Counted from the stretch's first letter, positions 41,371 to 52,123 are shown. The stretch is 64,000 nucleotides of DNA from an uncultured Pelagibacteraceae bacterium (GCA_902514745.1 CABXRX010000002.1:1-64000), one strand, 5' to 3'. A program made the numbers and translations. The notes: a model not told the origin generated them from the sequence alone.

Positions 41371-41483
41371 TAATTTTTAATTGTTAGAAAAGACAATTTA
41401 ACCAATAGTTTTGGTTGATCTGATCAATTATCTAGAATAGAAAACTTTAAAATTATTTAAAATAATTTAACATAAAGGGTAAA

Positions 41484-42278
41484 ATGTTAGAAACAAATCC
41501 ATTTTTAATTTTGTCAGAATCTGTTCCTGTAGCAGTTATGCAAGGATTTATAATTGCAATGGTTGTATTGATTGCATTTGGTACAATTATTCAAATGATA
41601 CATCATAAGAATATTACTTATTTTTTTAACAATGCAAAAAAAGCAAAACTTCAAGCAACTAGAGAAATAGGTGCTGGAGAAAAAGCTTCGATAATTGCAA
41701 AAACTGCAGTTGTCGACATTGGAACTACCTCTGAACTTGGATTTGGTAAAAGAAGACTTTCACATGTACTGGGCATGTATGGTACCATCATATTTTGGAT
41801 TTCATCTGCAATGCTTGTATTCTGTTATACTGGTGCAGATAAAACAACATCTTCTACATGGTCAATATTATGGCATGTCGGAGCAATACTAACTTGTATA
41901 GGTGGATATTGGTTTTGGTTTTTTTTAAGAGTTGATGTTTCTGCTGAGGCTCATCCTTGGTATAGAATTATTAAAGCAGATTTATTTGTTCTAGCATTAT
42001 TAGCGTGCTCGACATTTGGTTTAGCATGGTCATACACACAGTTTAATGGACAAATAGGTCTTTCATTTTTATTTTTAGCACTTTTTGTAGTTTCAAATTT
42101 AGTTTTATTTGGTGGTGTATATTGGTCTAAATTTGCTCATATGTTCTATAAACCAGGCGCAGCTATACAAAAAAATCTGGCTGAAGCTGATGGTTCTAGA
42201 GATAATTTACCTCCACCAGCTGAAGCACCTGAGCAATTTGGCCTAGGTATAAAAAGAGAAGAGCCAAAACATTATTAA
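41484..42278 (+). CDS. aprM: APS reductase-associated membrane anchor AprM
   Basis: Polytopic membrane protein directly upstream of aprBA; SHVLGMYGTIIFWISSAM. Confidence 0.85.
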   Translation: MLETNPFLILSESVPVAVMQGFIIAMVVLIAFGTIIQMIHHKNITYFFNNAKKAKLQATREIGAGEKASIIAKTAVVDIGTTSELGFGKRRLSHVLGMYGTIIFWISSAMLVFCYTGADKTTSSTWSILWHVGAILTCIGGYWFWFFLRVDVSAEAHPWYRIIKADLFVLALLACSTFGLAWSYTQFNGQIGLSFLFLALFVVSNLVLFGGVYWSKFAHMFYKPGAAIQKNLAEADGSRDNLPPPAEAPEQFGLGIKREEPKHY

Positions 42279-42314
42279 TATGTTAACTAACTAAAAAAGG
42301 AAAAAAATTAAATT

Positions 42315-42785
42315 ATGTCAACTTTTGTATATATGACTAGATGTGATGGCTGCGGTCATTGTGTAGATATTTGCCCTTCAGATATAATGCATATTGATGA
42401 AAATATCAGACGAGCTAAAAATATTGAGCCTAATTTTTGTTGGGAATGTTATTCATGTGTAAAAGCTTGCCCAAATCATGCTATTGATGTTAGAGGATAT
42501 GCTGACTTTGCTCCAATGGGGCACAGCGTCAGAGTAAGACGTGAAGAAGAAAAAGGCACAATTTCATGGAAAATAAAATTTAGAAATGGAACTACAAAAG
42601 ACTTTGTTTCGCCAATTACAACAAAGCCATGGGGAAAATTTATTCCTAAACTTGCTGATGGTGAAAAAGTAAATCAAGGAGAGCTTAATTCTCAGAGATT
42701 ATATACAGAGCCTGAGGGACTTAATATAGATGGAGAACTACCAGCTGTTCCTAAAGATTCGTTTAAAAAAGGAGTTTACTACTAA
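42315..42785 (+). CDS. aprB: Adenylylsulfate reductase beta subunit
   Basis: RCDGCGHCVDICPSDIMH and CWECYSCVKACPNHAIDVRGYADFAPMGHSV. Confidence 0.95.
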   Translation: MSTFVYMTRCDGCGHCVDICPSDIMHIDENIRRAKNIEPNFCWECYSCVKACPNHAIDVRGYADFAPMGHSVRVRREEEKGTISWKIKFRNGTTKDFVSPITTKPWGKFIPKLADGEKVNQGELNSQRLYTEPEGLNIDGELPAVPKDSFKKGVYY

Positions 42786-44644
42786 TGGCTAAACATAAAA
42801 CACACTACGAGGATTGTGATGTTCTGGTTGTGGGTGGTGGTATGGCTGGTACTGGAGCTACTTTTGAAGCTAGGCACTGGGGGCGAGATAAGAAAATTAT
42901 TTGTGTTGAGAAAGCTAATATTGACAGAAGTGGAGCAGTTGCCCAAGGACTTTATGCAATCAATTGTTATATGGGTATGCAATGGGGTGAAAACCAACCT
43001 GAAGATCATGTTAGATATGCAAGGAACGATCTTATGGGAATGGTTAGAGAAGATTTAGGTTACGATATGGCTCGACACGTAGACTCAACAGTTCATATGT
43101 TTGATGAATGGGGTCTTCCAATGATGAAAAATGAAGAAACCGGAAGATACTTAAGAGAGGGAAAATGGCAAATAATGATTCATGGTGAAAGCTATAAACC
43201 TATCGTTGCGGAGGCAGCAAAGAAATCTGCTGATAAAATTTATAATAGAATAATGATTACTCACCTCTTAATGGACGAAAATAAAGAAAATAGAGTAGGT
43301 GGAGCTGTCGGATTTAATATGAGAACAGGCGACTTCCATGTATTTAGAGCTAAAGCTGTAATCGTTGCAGCCGGTGGGGCATCTCACATATTTAAACCCA
43401 GAGCTGTAGGTGAAGGAATGGGAAGAACTTGGTATGCTCCATGGAGTAATGGGTCAGCTTATGCATTGCCAATCGCTGCTGGAGCAAAAATGACTCAAAT
43501 GGAAAATAGAATTGTATTGTGTAGGTTTAAAGATGGATATGGACCAGTTGGAGCATATTTTTTACATTTAAAAACATATACACAAAATGCAAATGGTGAA
43601 AACTATGAAAAGAAATGGTATGAACAGACAAAAGAGTTAGTTGGAGAATATATCGATCATCATCCAACACCTACCTGTTTAAGAAATCATGCTTTTATCC
43701 AAGAAACTATGGCTGGTGGTGGACCAATTCACATGGTTACAACTGAAGCTTTCCAAGACCCACATTTAGAAACTGTTGGCTGGGAAAATTTCTTAGGTAT
43801 GACTGTTGGTCAAGCGGTTGTTTGGGCATCTCAGAACATTGATCCAAAATATACTAACCCAGAGTTAACTACATCAGAACCATATGTTATGGGCTCTCAT
43901 GCTACTTGTTCTGGTGCTTGGGTAAGTGGTCCAGAAGATTTATCTCCACCAGAATATTTCTGGGGATACAATAGAATGCTTACAATTGATGGGTTATTTG
44001 GAGCTGGTGATACAGTAGGTGGAAGTGCCCATAAATTTTCATCAGGTTCGTTTACAGAAGGTAGATTAGCCGCAAAAGCAGCAGTTAAATACATTGAGGA
44101 TAAAAAAGCTGAGGATTTAAAAGTAACTGATAAACAATGTGAAGATTTTAAAACTAAAGTTTATAAACCATTAGAAACATATACTGTTGCTCAAAATGAA
44201 ATTACTGGAGGAACCGTATCTCCTAGTTACATCTCTCCAATTCAAGGATTGCAGCGTTTACAGAGAATAATGGACGAATATGTTGGTGGAATTGCAACAA
44301 ATTATATGACTAATGCCAATATGTTAAAAAGAGGCTTAGAGCTATTAGCTTGGTTGGAGGAAGATCTTGAAAATGTTGGGGCTGAAGATTACCACCAACT
44401 AATGAGAGCATGGGAGCTAAAACACAGAGCTTTAACTTCTCAGTGCGTAACAGAGCACACTATGTTTAGAGAGGAAACTAGGTGGCCAGGCTACTATTAT
44501 AGAGGCGATCATATGAAACTTGATGATGACAACTGGCACTGTCTAACAGTTTCTAGAAGAGATCCTAAAACAGGTAAATTTAGTATGGAGAAAGTTCCTG
44601 TCTACCATATAGTGGATGAGAACGAGAAGAAAAAAGCTTCTTAA
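42785..44644 (+). CDS. aprA: Adenylylsulfate reductase alpha subunit
   Basis: FAD motif VVGGGMAGTGATFEA; VLCRFKDGYGPVGAYFLHLK, GSHATCSGAWVSGPEDLSP, GGSAHKFSSGSFTEGR. Confidence 0.96.
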   Translation: MAKHKTHYEDCDVLVVGGGMAGTGATFEARHWGRDKKIICVEKANIDRSGAVAQGLYAINCYMGMQWGENQPEDHVRYARNDLMGMVREDLGYDMARHVDSTVHMFDEWGLPMMKNEETGRYLREGKWQIMIHGESYKPIVAEAAKKSADKIYNRIMITHLLMDENKENRVGGAVGFNMRTGDFHVFRAKAVIVAAGGASHIFKPRAVGEGMGRTWYAPWSNGSAYALPIAAGAKMTQMENRIVLCRFKDGYGPVGAYFLHLKTYTQNANGENYEKKWYEQTKELVGEYIDHHPTPTCLRNHAFIQETMAGGGPIHMVTTEAFQDPHLETVGWENFLGMTVGQAVVWASQNIDPKYTNPELTTSEPYVMGSHATCSGAWVSGPEDLSPPEYFWGYNRMLTIDGLFGAGDTVGGSAHKFSSGSFTEGRLAAKAAVKYIEDKKAEDLKVTDKQCEDFKTKVYKPLETYTVAQNEITGGTVSPSYISPIQGLQRLQRIMDEYVGGIATNYMTNANMLKRGLELLAWLEEDLENVGAEDYHQLMRAWELKHRALTSQCVTEHTMFREETRWPGYYYRGDHMKLDDDNWHCLTVSRRDPKTGKFSMEKVPVYHIVDENEKKKAS

Positions 44645-44663
44645 TAAGTTTTAGGTAAACAGC

Positions 44664-45014
44664 ATGGATATATTGTCAAAAACAGACGATGAAGTTTATC
44701 AGATAGCTAAACCCATTTGGGATAATTTAGTTAAATCATCAAATCTAAGAGATTATGGTGGTTTTACTAAAGATTTTTCAACACAAATGTTGTTTGGAGC
44801 TAATGAAGTAGAACTTGGTAAGCAGTGGGCCAATAATAAGATAATCACAAATTTAGAGGAAACATTTGAACCATTTGGCTGTCTCAGAAGAGGTGTTCAC
44901 ATCACTGTCTTAATTAAACAAACAAATAAAGAAATTTCGGGAGAATTTCTTGGTCGGCTAGTTTTAGGTGAAGAAGACGGTGTAGTGAAAGTATTTGGAG
45001 CTACAATATATTAA
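44664..45014 (+). CDS. Conserved-looking hypothetical protein downstream of aprA
   Basis: 116-aa ORF, same strand, 19 nt after aprA. Confidence 0.75.
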   Translation: MDILSKTDDEVYQIAKPIWDNLVKSSNLRDYGGFTKDFSTQMLFGANEVELGKQWANNKIITNLEETFEPFGCLRRGVHITVLIKQTNKEISGEFLGRLVLGEEDGVVKVFGATIY

Positions 45015-45083
45015 GAAAAATAAATTATCTAAGTTTGAAATAATTGTTTGACAAATATTTCTGCGGGTGTATTGACGCAGTTA

Positions 45084-45218
45084 ATGCAACTTTCAAACAT
45101 AAAAATCATAAATAAAATTATAAATTTAAAAGCTGTTTTAATAAAAACAGGTTTATTTATGAGCCTTGCTGCTTATTGGGGTGTTATTTTAGTTGGAACT
45201 TTTATCACATTTAACTAA
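45084..45218 (+). CDS. Small TM protein (44 aa)
   Basis: Manual translation MQLSNIKIINKIINLKAVLIKTGLFMSLAAYWGVILVGTFITFN; not in ORF track. Confidence 0.45.
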   Translation: MQLSNIKIINKIINLKAVLIKTGLFMSLAAYWGVILVGTFITFN

Positions 45219-45247
45219 GTTGTTTTTACACAACTGTTAATTTTATT

Positions 45248-46327
45248 ATGGAAGTATTTTTACCTATAGCTCAAGTATTTGTTAACCCTATAGAAATACT
45301 TTTTTTAAGTGCAATAGTTGGAGTTTTATCAGGATTATTTGGAGTTGGTGGTGGTTTTTTAATGACACCTTTTTTAATTTTTTTAGGTGTTCCCCCTGCC
45401 TATGCAGTTGCAAATGAAGCAAATAATATTCTTGCAACATCTGTTTCAGGATCAACAACTCATTATTTAAAAAATACTTTAGATTACAAAATGGGTTTAA
45501 TGATTGTAATTGGTGGTACTATTGGAACATCAATTGGAATATACATATTTACATATTTCAAAGGCATTGGAAAAATAGATACAGTTATCTCTTTGGCTTA
45601 CATGTATATTTTAGCAATTATAGGTACATTAATGTTAGTTGAAAGCCTAGGTGAAATTGATAAAGCAAAAAAAAATCTTTTAATTAAGAAAAAATTACAT
45701 GTTCATTATTGGATTCATGGTCTTCCATTTAGAATGCGTTTTCCAAAGTCAAAACTATATGAGAGTGTTTTTACACCAATTATAATTGGTCTATTGGTTG
45801 GATTTATTGCTGCCATAATGGGAATAGGTGGAGCTTTTATTTTAGTACCAGCGATGATTTATATAATTAAGATGCCAACAAAATTAGTTCCTGGAACTTC
45901 TTTGTTTGTAACTATTTTTGTAAGTGTGATAGTTACTTTTTTACACTCATTTAACTATGGTTCTATAGATTTAATGTTGGTCTTTATGTTGGTAATAGGA
46001 TCTATCGTAGGTGTTCAAATCGGACAAAAGATTGGGGAAAAAATTGATAGTTCTGGTCTTAGAGCTTTGCTAGCTATTTTACTCTTAATTGTTGGTATAG
46101 CAATTGCTTATGATAGTTTCTTTGTGGAAGAAATTCAAAAAGAAACAACAACAGTTTTAAATACAGACTTAAATTTTTTCTCATTATTCATAAAACAATT
46201 TTCTGAAGAGATGCCGTTTTTCTATGGATTATTTTCAATTATGTTTGCTGTATTTTTGGGTGTTGCTGCAGCATTTATAAGACGTTTCATTTCAAATTTT
46301 AAAAAAAAAATCTTAATAAAATCTTAA
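45248..46327 (+). CDS. TauE/SafE family sulfite exporter
   Basis: SAIVGVLSGLFGVGGGFLMTPFLIFLGVPP and second repeat LVGFIAAIMGIGGAFILVPAMIYI. Confidence 0.92.
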   Translation: MEVFLPIAQVFVNPIEILFLSAIVGVLSGLFGVGGGFLMTPFLIFLGVPPAYAVANEANNILATSVSGSTTHYLKNTLDYKMGLMIVIGGTIGTSIGIYIFTYFKGIGKIDTVISLAYMYILAIIGTLMLVESLGEIDKAKKNLLIKKKLHVHYWIHGLPFRMRFPKSKLYESVFTPIIIGLLVGFIAAIMGIGGAFILVPAMIYIIKMPTKLVPGTSLFVTIFVSVIVTFLHSFNYGSIDLMLVFMLVIGSIVGVQIGQKIGEKIDSSGLRALLAILLLIVGIAIAYDSFFVEEIQKETTTVLNTDLNFFSLFIKQFSEEMPFFYGLFSIMFAVFLGVAAAFIRRFISNFKKKILIKS

Positions 46328-47421
46328 ATAAACTTATTTAGGGTTTCGATATATATTAAACTTATAATTCCCACTGTTACTGCGGCAATCAAACCAACAA
46401 TAAAAGGTTTGTAGCCCATTGATTTTAATTCACTTAAATTGATGGATATTCCAACCGCAGCCATAGCCATAGTTAAAAATACAGTTGCTAGTGTTTTTAA
46501 GTATTCAATTAAATTAATCCAAATTTCATAATTACTACTACCAATTGAAAAAAACTGATCGCCCAGATTTCTCACAATTATCATTCCAATAAAACCTAAT
46601 ACAAAATAAGGAAATATATTTAAGATTGAGTAGTTATGACCTTTTAATTCCCCTCTGTTGTATAAAAACGCAAATAAAGGGATTAAAATTACTAAAAAAG
46701 TGTTTCTGATAAGCTTTGTTACTGTTGCAACATTTAATGTTTCAGGGTTATTAAATTGTTGATCATAAATTAATCCAGCAGCTGCTACTTGAGAAGTCTC
46801 ATGAATAGAAGTTCCTAAAAATAGCCCAACATTTAAGGCTTCATTATTAAAATACCATTCAGCAAAATAAGGATAAATTAACATCGCAATTACACCAAAC
46901 AATGTAATATTAGCAATCGCATATGCTACTTCAGATTTTTTTGCATTTATAACTGGTGCAGTTGCTACAATTGCTGTTGCACCACACACACTTGTTCCGA
47001 TAGCGATCAAATAAGACATTTTGGAGGAAATAGGAACTTTCTTAATAAGTAATTTAACCAAAATTAAAACACCCAAAATACAAATTATAATCAATGGTAT
47101 TGCAATAGATCCAAATTTTATGAAATCAGCAAAACTTAATCTAATACCTAAAAATATTATTCCTAATTTTAAAATATATTGTTGAGTAAAATCTAATCCA
47201 ATCATCATCCCTGGTCTCGGAGTAAAAGCATTACCCATTAATATCCCGAGCAGGATTGCAATTAAGACAGTTGAAATAGGACTTTTTGGAGTACCAAAAA
47301 TTTCAATAGCTAATACATTATTTATTCCTTGAGAAAATAAACAAAATACTAATGCTAAAGCAACACCAGGAAAAATTGATTTAAGGTATTGAAGTTTAAT
47401 TAGCACAGAAATCTTATGCAC
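46324..47421 (-). CDS. YeiH family putative sulfate exporter (UPF0324)
   Basis: [61 protein letters not shown]. Confidence 0.92.
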   Translation of the reverse strand: MHKISVLIKLQYLKSIFPGVALALVFCLFSQGINNVLAIEIFGTPKSPISTVLIAILLGILMGNAFTPRPGMMIGLDFTQQYILKLGIIFLGIRLSFADFIKFGSIAIPLIIICILGVLILVKLLIKKVPISSKMSYLIAIGTSVCGATAIVATAPVINAKKSEVAYAIANITLFGVIAMLIYPYFAEWYFNNEALNVGLFLGTSIHETSQVAAAGLIYDQQFNNPETLNVATVTKLIRNTFLVILIPLFAFLYNRGELKGHNYSILNIFPYFVLGFIGMIIVRNLGDQFFSIGSSNYEIWINLIEYLKTLATVFLTMAMAAVGISINLSELKSMGYKPFIVGLIAAVTVGIISLIYIETLNKFI

Positions 47422-48580
47422 TTCTGTAGAGTTTAGTCATCACAAATTCTCTGTGACCTAAAGCTTCTGCACAAGTTAATCTTCCGTTTGCTACCCTTAA
47501 AGTTGTTTTTATTAGTTCATCTCCTGCTTCAGATAAATTCATTTCCCTTGAAAGAATTTTAGAAACATCACAGTCTATATGTTCACCCATTCCTTTAACA
47601 GTTAAAGGATTTGCTGTTAATTTAACAACAGGTTCTATTGGATTACCAATAATATTACCTTGGCCAGTTGGAAATAAATGAATGTTAAACCCTGCTGCTG
47701 CTTGAAGTGTAACACATTCTGCTGCAGCTGAAGATGTATCCATAAAGTATAAACCTTTACCTTTTGTTGGCTCCTCTGCAGGTTCTAAAACATCTATAAA
47801 TTTACAATTTCCAATTTTCTGAAAATTTCCAAAAGCTTTTTCTTCAATTGTGGTTAACCCACCTGCAATATTTCCTGCAGTTGGTTGACTTTCTGATAGA
47901 TCATCCGTTGCTTCTTTTAATATAAAATCATTATAACTATTCCAAGTTTTAATAAATTTATCAGAAGCTTCTTTAGTTGCTCCTCTTGTAGCACAAACTT
48001 GTTCAGCACCTGTTAATTCAGATGTTTCTCCAAAACATAAATGAACACCCATTGGTTCTAATTTTTCCATAAGATTACCAACTGTTGGGTTAGCAGCTAG
48101 TCCAGATGTAGTATCTGACTCGCCACATTTTACTGAAATCCAAAGATCACTTATTGGACACTCTTCTCTTTGTTTTTCAGAAGCCCACATTACAAACTCC
48201 TGAGCTTTTTTAGAGGCTTTCATTGTTGTGCCTATATCTCCAGTTCTTTCTATATGAAATCCCTCGACTGGTTTTCCTGTTTTAGCAATACCATCTACAA
48301 TTTTTTTAGTCCATTTTGGCTCAATACCTATAACGATTACTGCTGCAACATTGGGATTGCAGCCAGTTCCAATCATAGTTCGAAAATGAAGCTCTAAATC
48401 AGCTCCAAATTGAAGCCTACCATAAGAATGAGGTAGAGCTATCGTTCCTTTGATATTGTTTGCTACAGCTTCAGCACATGCATTTGAAATGTCATCTACA
48501 GGAAGAATAATTACATGATTTCTTGTACCAGCTCTTCCATTTTCTCTTTTATAACCTAAAAAACTTTTTGGAAATTCCAT
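47414..48580 (-). CDS. suyB: (2R)-sulfolactate sulfo-lyase beta subunit-like (UxaA family)
   Basis: UxaA-family: [67 protein letters not shown]; adjacent to SuyA and Xsc. Confidence 0.83.
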   Translation of the reverse strand: MEFPKSFLGYKRENGRAGTRNHVIILPVDDISNACAEAVANNIKGTIALPHSYGRLQFGADLELHFRTMIGTGCNPNVAAVIVIGIEPKWTKKIVDGIAKTGKPVEGFHIERTGDIGTTMKASKKAQEFVMWASEKQREECPISDLWISVKCGESDTTSGLAANPTVGNLMEKLEPMGVHLCFGETSELTGAEQVCATRGATKEASDKFIKTWNSYNDFILKEATDDLSESQPTAGNIAGGLTTIEEKAFGNFQKIGNCKFIDVLEPAEEPTKGKGLYFMDTSSAAAECVTLQAAAGFNIHLFPTGQGNIIGNPIEPVVKLTANPLTVKGMGEHIDCDVSKILSREMNLSEAGDELIKTTLRVANGRLTCAEALGHREFVMTKLYRSA

Positions 48581-48584
48581 ATTA

Positions 48585-48869
48585 TTACCACTTCTTTGTT
48601 TTTACATTGTGAACATGCACGTGTTCACCTTTTTTAATAGATTTGACCACTTTACCTATATCATGACCATATTTAAGAATTGTGTCACCTTCATTAAGGT
48701 CAATCATTGCAATTTTATGCCCTAAGGGGATTTCATCTACTGATTGAATATTTGTTGAGCTGTCATCTTCCATTATCCAGCAAGCACAGTCTTGTTTTGG
48801 AGTTATTTTTTCAATAACAACAACTCCCACGTTATCTTTTTTATCGTGAATTATTATATCTGTTGCCAT
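48585..48869 (-). CDS. suyA: (2R)-sulfolactate sulfo-lyase alpha subunit-like (SAF domain)
   Basis: [48 protein letters not shown]. Confidence 0.83.
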   Translation of the reverse strand: MATDIIIHDKKDNVGVVVIEKITPKQDCACWIMEDDSSTNIQSVDEIPLGHKIAMIDLNEGDTILKYGHDIGKVVKSIKKGEHVHVHNVKTKKW

Positions 48870-48981
48870 ATCGTGTCGATTTGTTTGTTTGAAATTTGTA
48901 AATTCTTATATATTAATCGCAAAAATTAACAAACGAATTTTAATAAATATTAAATTTACACTTTAGAGAGGTTCTAGTTTT

Positions 48982-50766
48982 ATGACAAAAATGACGACAG
49001 AAGAAGCTTTTGTAAAAGTTTTACAAATGCACGGAATTGAACATGCATTTGGAATTATTGGATCAGCATTTATGCCGATTTCAGATATTTTTCCTGATGC
49101 TGGAATTACTTTTTGGGATGTAGCTCATGAAACTAATGGTGGTTTAATTGCAGATGGATACACAAGAGCAACTGGTAAAATGTCAATGGTAATTGCACAA
49201 AATGGACCGGGTATAACTGGATTAGTTACGCCAATTAAAACTGCATATTGGAATCACACTCCCCTTTTATTAGTAACACCTCAAGCTGCAAATAAAACCA
49301 TGGGTCAAGGTGGTTTTCAAGAAGTTGAGCAAATGAACTTATTTAAAGATATGGTTTGTTATCAAGAAGAAGTTAGAGATCCATCAAGAATGGCGGAAGT
49401 TTTAAATAGAGTAATTGAAAAAGCAATTAGGGGTTCAGCGCCAGCACAAATCAATGTACCTAGAGATTATTGGACTCAAGTTATTGATATCGATCTTCCT
49501 CCAATTGTAAGACTAGAAAGACAAGCAGGAGGTGTAGATGCGATTAAAAAAGCTGCTGACTTATTATCTGATGCAAAATTTCCTGTAATACTATCAGGAG
49601 CAGGAGTTGTTATTGGTGGTGCTATTGAAGATTGCAAAAAATTAGCTGAAAAATTAGATGCACCAGTTTGTTCTGGTTATCAACATAACGATAGCTTTCC
49701 AGGAAGTCATCCTTTAGCTGCTGGACCGTTAGGCTACAATGGCTCAAAAGCCGGAATGGAATTAATTCAAAAAGCGGATGTTGTTTTAGCCTTAGGAACA
49801 AGACTTAACCCTTTTTCAACATTACCAGGTTATGGAATGGATTATTGGCCAAAAGAAGCAAGTATTATTCAAGTTGATATGAATTCAGATCGAATAGGTT
49901 TAACAAAAAAAGTTACAGTAGGAATCTGTGGTGATGCTAAATTAGTTGCCCAACAAATTCTTGCTCAACTTTCACCAACAGCTGGTGACACTGATAGGCA
50001 AAAAAGAAAAGATATTATTCATCAAACTAAATCAGCTTGGTTACAAAAATTATCAAGTCTTGATCATGAAGATGATGATAAAGGTACAGTCTGGAATGAG
50101 GAAGCAAGAAAAAGAGACTCTGACAGAATGTCACCAAGACAAGCATGGAGAGCAATTCAAGCAGGAATGCCTGATGATGTAATTATTTCAAGTGATATTG
50201 GTAACAATTGTGCAATTGGAAATGCTTATCCAACTTTTGAAAAAGGAAGAAAATATTTAGCGCCAGGTTTATTTGGTCCTTGTGGTTATGGATTTCCCTC
50301 AATTTTAGGAGCAAAAATTGGATGTCCTGATACTCCAGTTATAGGTTTTGCTGGTGATGGAGCCTTTGGTATTAGTATGAATGAAATGAGCTCATGTGCA
50401 AGAGAAGAATGGCCAGCTATAGCAATGGTTATCTTTAGAAATTATCAATGGGGTGCTGAAAAAAGAAATACAACTCTTTGGTTCGATGACAATTTTGTTG
50501 GAACAGAATTAGATCCAGAATTAAGCTACGCTAAAGTTGCGGATGCTTGTGGATTAAAAGGTGTAACTGTTAGGACAATGGAAGAGACTACATCAGCAAT
50601 TAAGCAATCTTGTGAAGATCAAAAGAGAGGAATTACAACATTTATAGAAGTAATTCTAAATCAAGAACTTGGTGAACCATTTAGAAGAGATGCGATGAAG
50701 AAACCAGTAAAAGTTGCTGGGATTAACAAAGCAGATATGAAGAAACAACCTTCGTTAAACTCTTAA
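48982..50766 (+). CDS. xsc: Sulfoacetaldehyde acetyltransferase
   Basis: TPP-dependent family: MTTEEAFVKVLQMHGIEHAFGIIGSAFMPISDIFP, RNYQWGAEKRNTTLWFDDNFVGTEL. Confidence 0.95.
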   Translation: MTKMTTEEAFVKVLQMHGIEHAFGIIGSAFMPISDIFPDAGITFWDVAHETNGGLIADGYTRATGKMSMVIAQNGPGITGLVTPIKTAYWNHTPLLLVTPQAANKTMGQGGFQEVEQMNLFKDMVCYQEEVRDPSRMAEVLNRVIEKAIRGSAPAQINVPRDYWTQVIDIDLPPIVRLERQAGGVDAIKKAADLLSDAKFPVILSGAGVVIGGAIEDCKKLAEKLDAPVCSGYQHNDSFPGSHPLAAGPLGYNGSKAGMELIQKADVVLALGTRLNPFSTLPGYGMDYWPKEASIIQVDMNSDRIGLTKKVTVGICGDAKLVAQQILAQLSPTAGDTDRQKRKDIIHQTKSAWLQKLSSLDHEDDDKGTVWNEEARKRDSDRMSPRQAWRAIQAGMPDDVIISSDIGNNCAIGNAYPTFEKGRKYLAPGLFGPCGYGFPSILGAKIGCPDTPVIGFAGDGAFGISMNEMSSCAREEWPAIAMVIFRNYQWGAEKRNTTLWFDDNFVGTELDPELSYAKVADACGLKGVTVRTMEETTSAIKQSCEDQKRGITTFIEVILNQELGEPFRRDAMKKPVKVAGINKADMKKQPSLNS

Positions 50767-50805
50767 GATCTTTAAAATATTAAACAATTATCGTAAAGTT
50801 ACTTC

Positions 50806-52110
50806 ATGGAAGTGACTAACGATAATGCTTGTAGTTGGGTTAATGATTTAACACCAAGAACAAATGTTAAATCTATCCAGTCAAACGAAGATTGTGAATG
50901 GTTGATAATAGGTGCAGGATATACAGGGTTGTCTGCTGCGAGAAAATTAGCTGAGTTACATTATAATCAAAAAATAATATTAGTAGATGCCCAATTAGCA
51001 GGCGAGGGAGCAAGTAGCAGAAATTCAGGTTACTTAGTTGACACCACCTTAAATGACGGCTTCACTTCAAATAAAGAATTAGAAAATTATAGAAAAAAAT
51101 CTGCTATTTATAGTTTAGGAATAAAAATTGTAAAAAAATTTATTAACGAACATCAAGTAGATTGTGATTGGAATGAATGTGGTAAATTTTTTGCATCTTC
51201 AAAAGTAGAAGATGAAAAAATTTTACTAAATTTTTCCAGCACACTTTCTCAATTAGGTTTTGAACATAATTTATTGAAAAAAAAGGATTTATTTAAAAGA
51301 CTAGGTACAAATTTTTACAATATTGCTCTTCATACAAAAGGAGGAATTTTATTACATCCTGGTAAACTTGTCAGATCAATGATTGATGTGTTGCCTAGTA
51401 ATGTGTGTTTATATGAAAATTCATGTTTAATAAATTGGAATAAAAACAAAGATTTTATTTCATGTAATTTTAAAAATGGAAAAATAAATGCTAAGAAAAT
51501 TATCTTTGCTACTAATGGTTTTTTAAAATCTTTAGGGATTAAATCTAACTATAATTTTCCAATTACTTTAACTGCAAGTATGACAAGATCATTAACTGAT
51601 GAAGAATTTAAATCTATTGGAGAGCCAAAAGAATGGGGTGTGCTACCAGTAAGACCAATGGGTGCAACTATCAGAATGACTAAAGACAAAAGGATATTGG
51701 TTAGAAATACAGCCGAGATTCGTAATCCATTTAAAATGTCTAAATCAGACTTAAAGAAAAGATCTATTAATCAAAAAATTTCTATTAAAAAAAGATTTCC
51801 ACATCTGACTGATGATATCTTTCAATCGACATGGTCAGGAATTGTATCGAGGACAAGAAATAGTTCTCAAATATTTGAAAAAATTGATGATAATATTTTT
51901 GCTGCAGGCTGCTATAATGGTTCTGGTATAGGTGTAGGCACTTTATTTGGAGAACAAATTGCCATTAAAGCTAGTGATGAATATACAAAAGAAATTGAAA
52001 TAATTGAGGCAAGAAATAAACCAACAAGGTTGCCACCTCAACCCTTTCTAAATTTAGGTATTAAGGCAAGATTATTTTATGAGCGATTAAGAGCTAAATC
52101 GGAAATTTAA
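50806..52110 (+). CDS. FAD-dependent oxidoreductase (DAO family)
   Basis: IIGAGYTGLSAARKLAEL, GEGASSRNSGYLVD, AAGCYNGSGIGVGTLFGEQIAIK. Confidence 0.88.
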   Translation: MEVTNDNACSWVNDLTPRTNVKSIQSNEDCEWLIIGAGYTGLSAARKLAELHYNQKIILVDAQLAGEGASSRNSGYLVDTTLNDGFTSNKELENYRKKSAIYSLGIKIVKKFINEHQVDCDWNECGKFFASSKVEDEKILLNFSSTLSQLGFEHNLLKKKDLFKRLGTNFYNIALHTKGGILLHPGKLVRSMIDVLPSNVCLYENSCLINWNKNKDFISCNFKNGKINAKKIIFATNGFLKSLGIKSNYNFPITLTASMTRSLTDEEFKSIGEPKEWGVLPVRPMGATIRMTKDKRILVRNTAEIRNPFKMSKSDLKKRSINQKISIKKRFPHLTDDIFQSTWSGIVSRTRNSSQIFEKIDDNIFAAGCYNGSGIGVGTLFGEQIAIKASDEYTKEIEIIEARNKPTRLPPQPFLNLGIKARLFYERLRAKSEI

Positions 52111-52123
52111 CTTAGATAAAAAT

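Noticed and set aside
42782-44094. ORFs 42782-43009 (-), 42816-43058 (+), 43897-44094 (-)
   Set aside because: All lie within aprA in other frames and have no supporting motifs.
48883-48934. GTTTGTTT ... AACAAAC repeat between suyA and xsc
   Set aside because: Arms are short, low-complexity and ~40 bp apart; could be chance in AT-rich DNA.
48170-50182. ORFs 48170-48397 (+) and 49946-50182 (+)
   Set aside because: Overlap suyB (antisense) and xsc (out of frame); no domain support.
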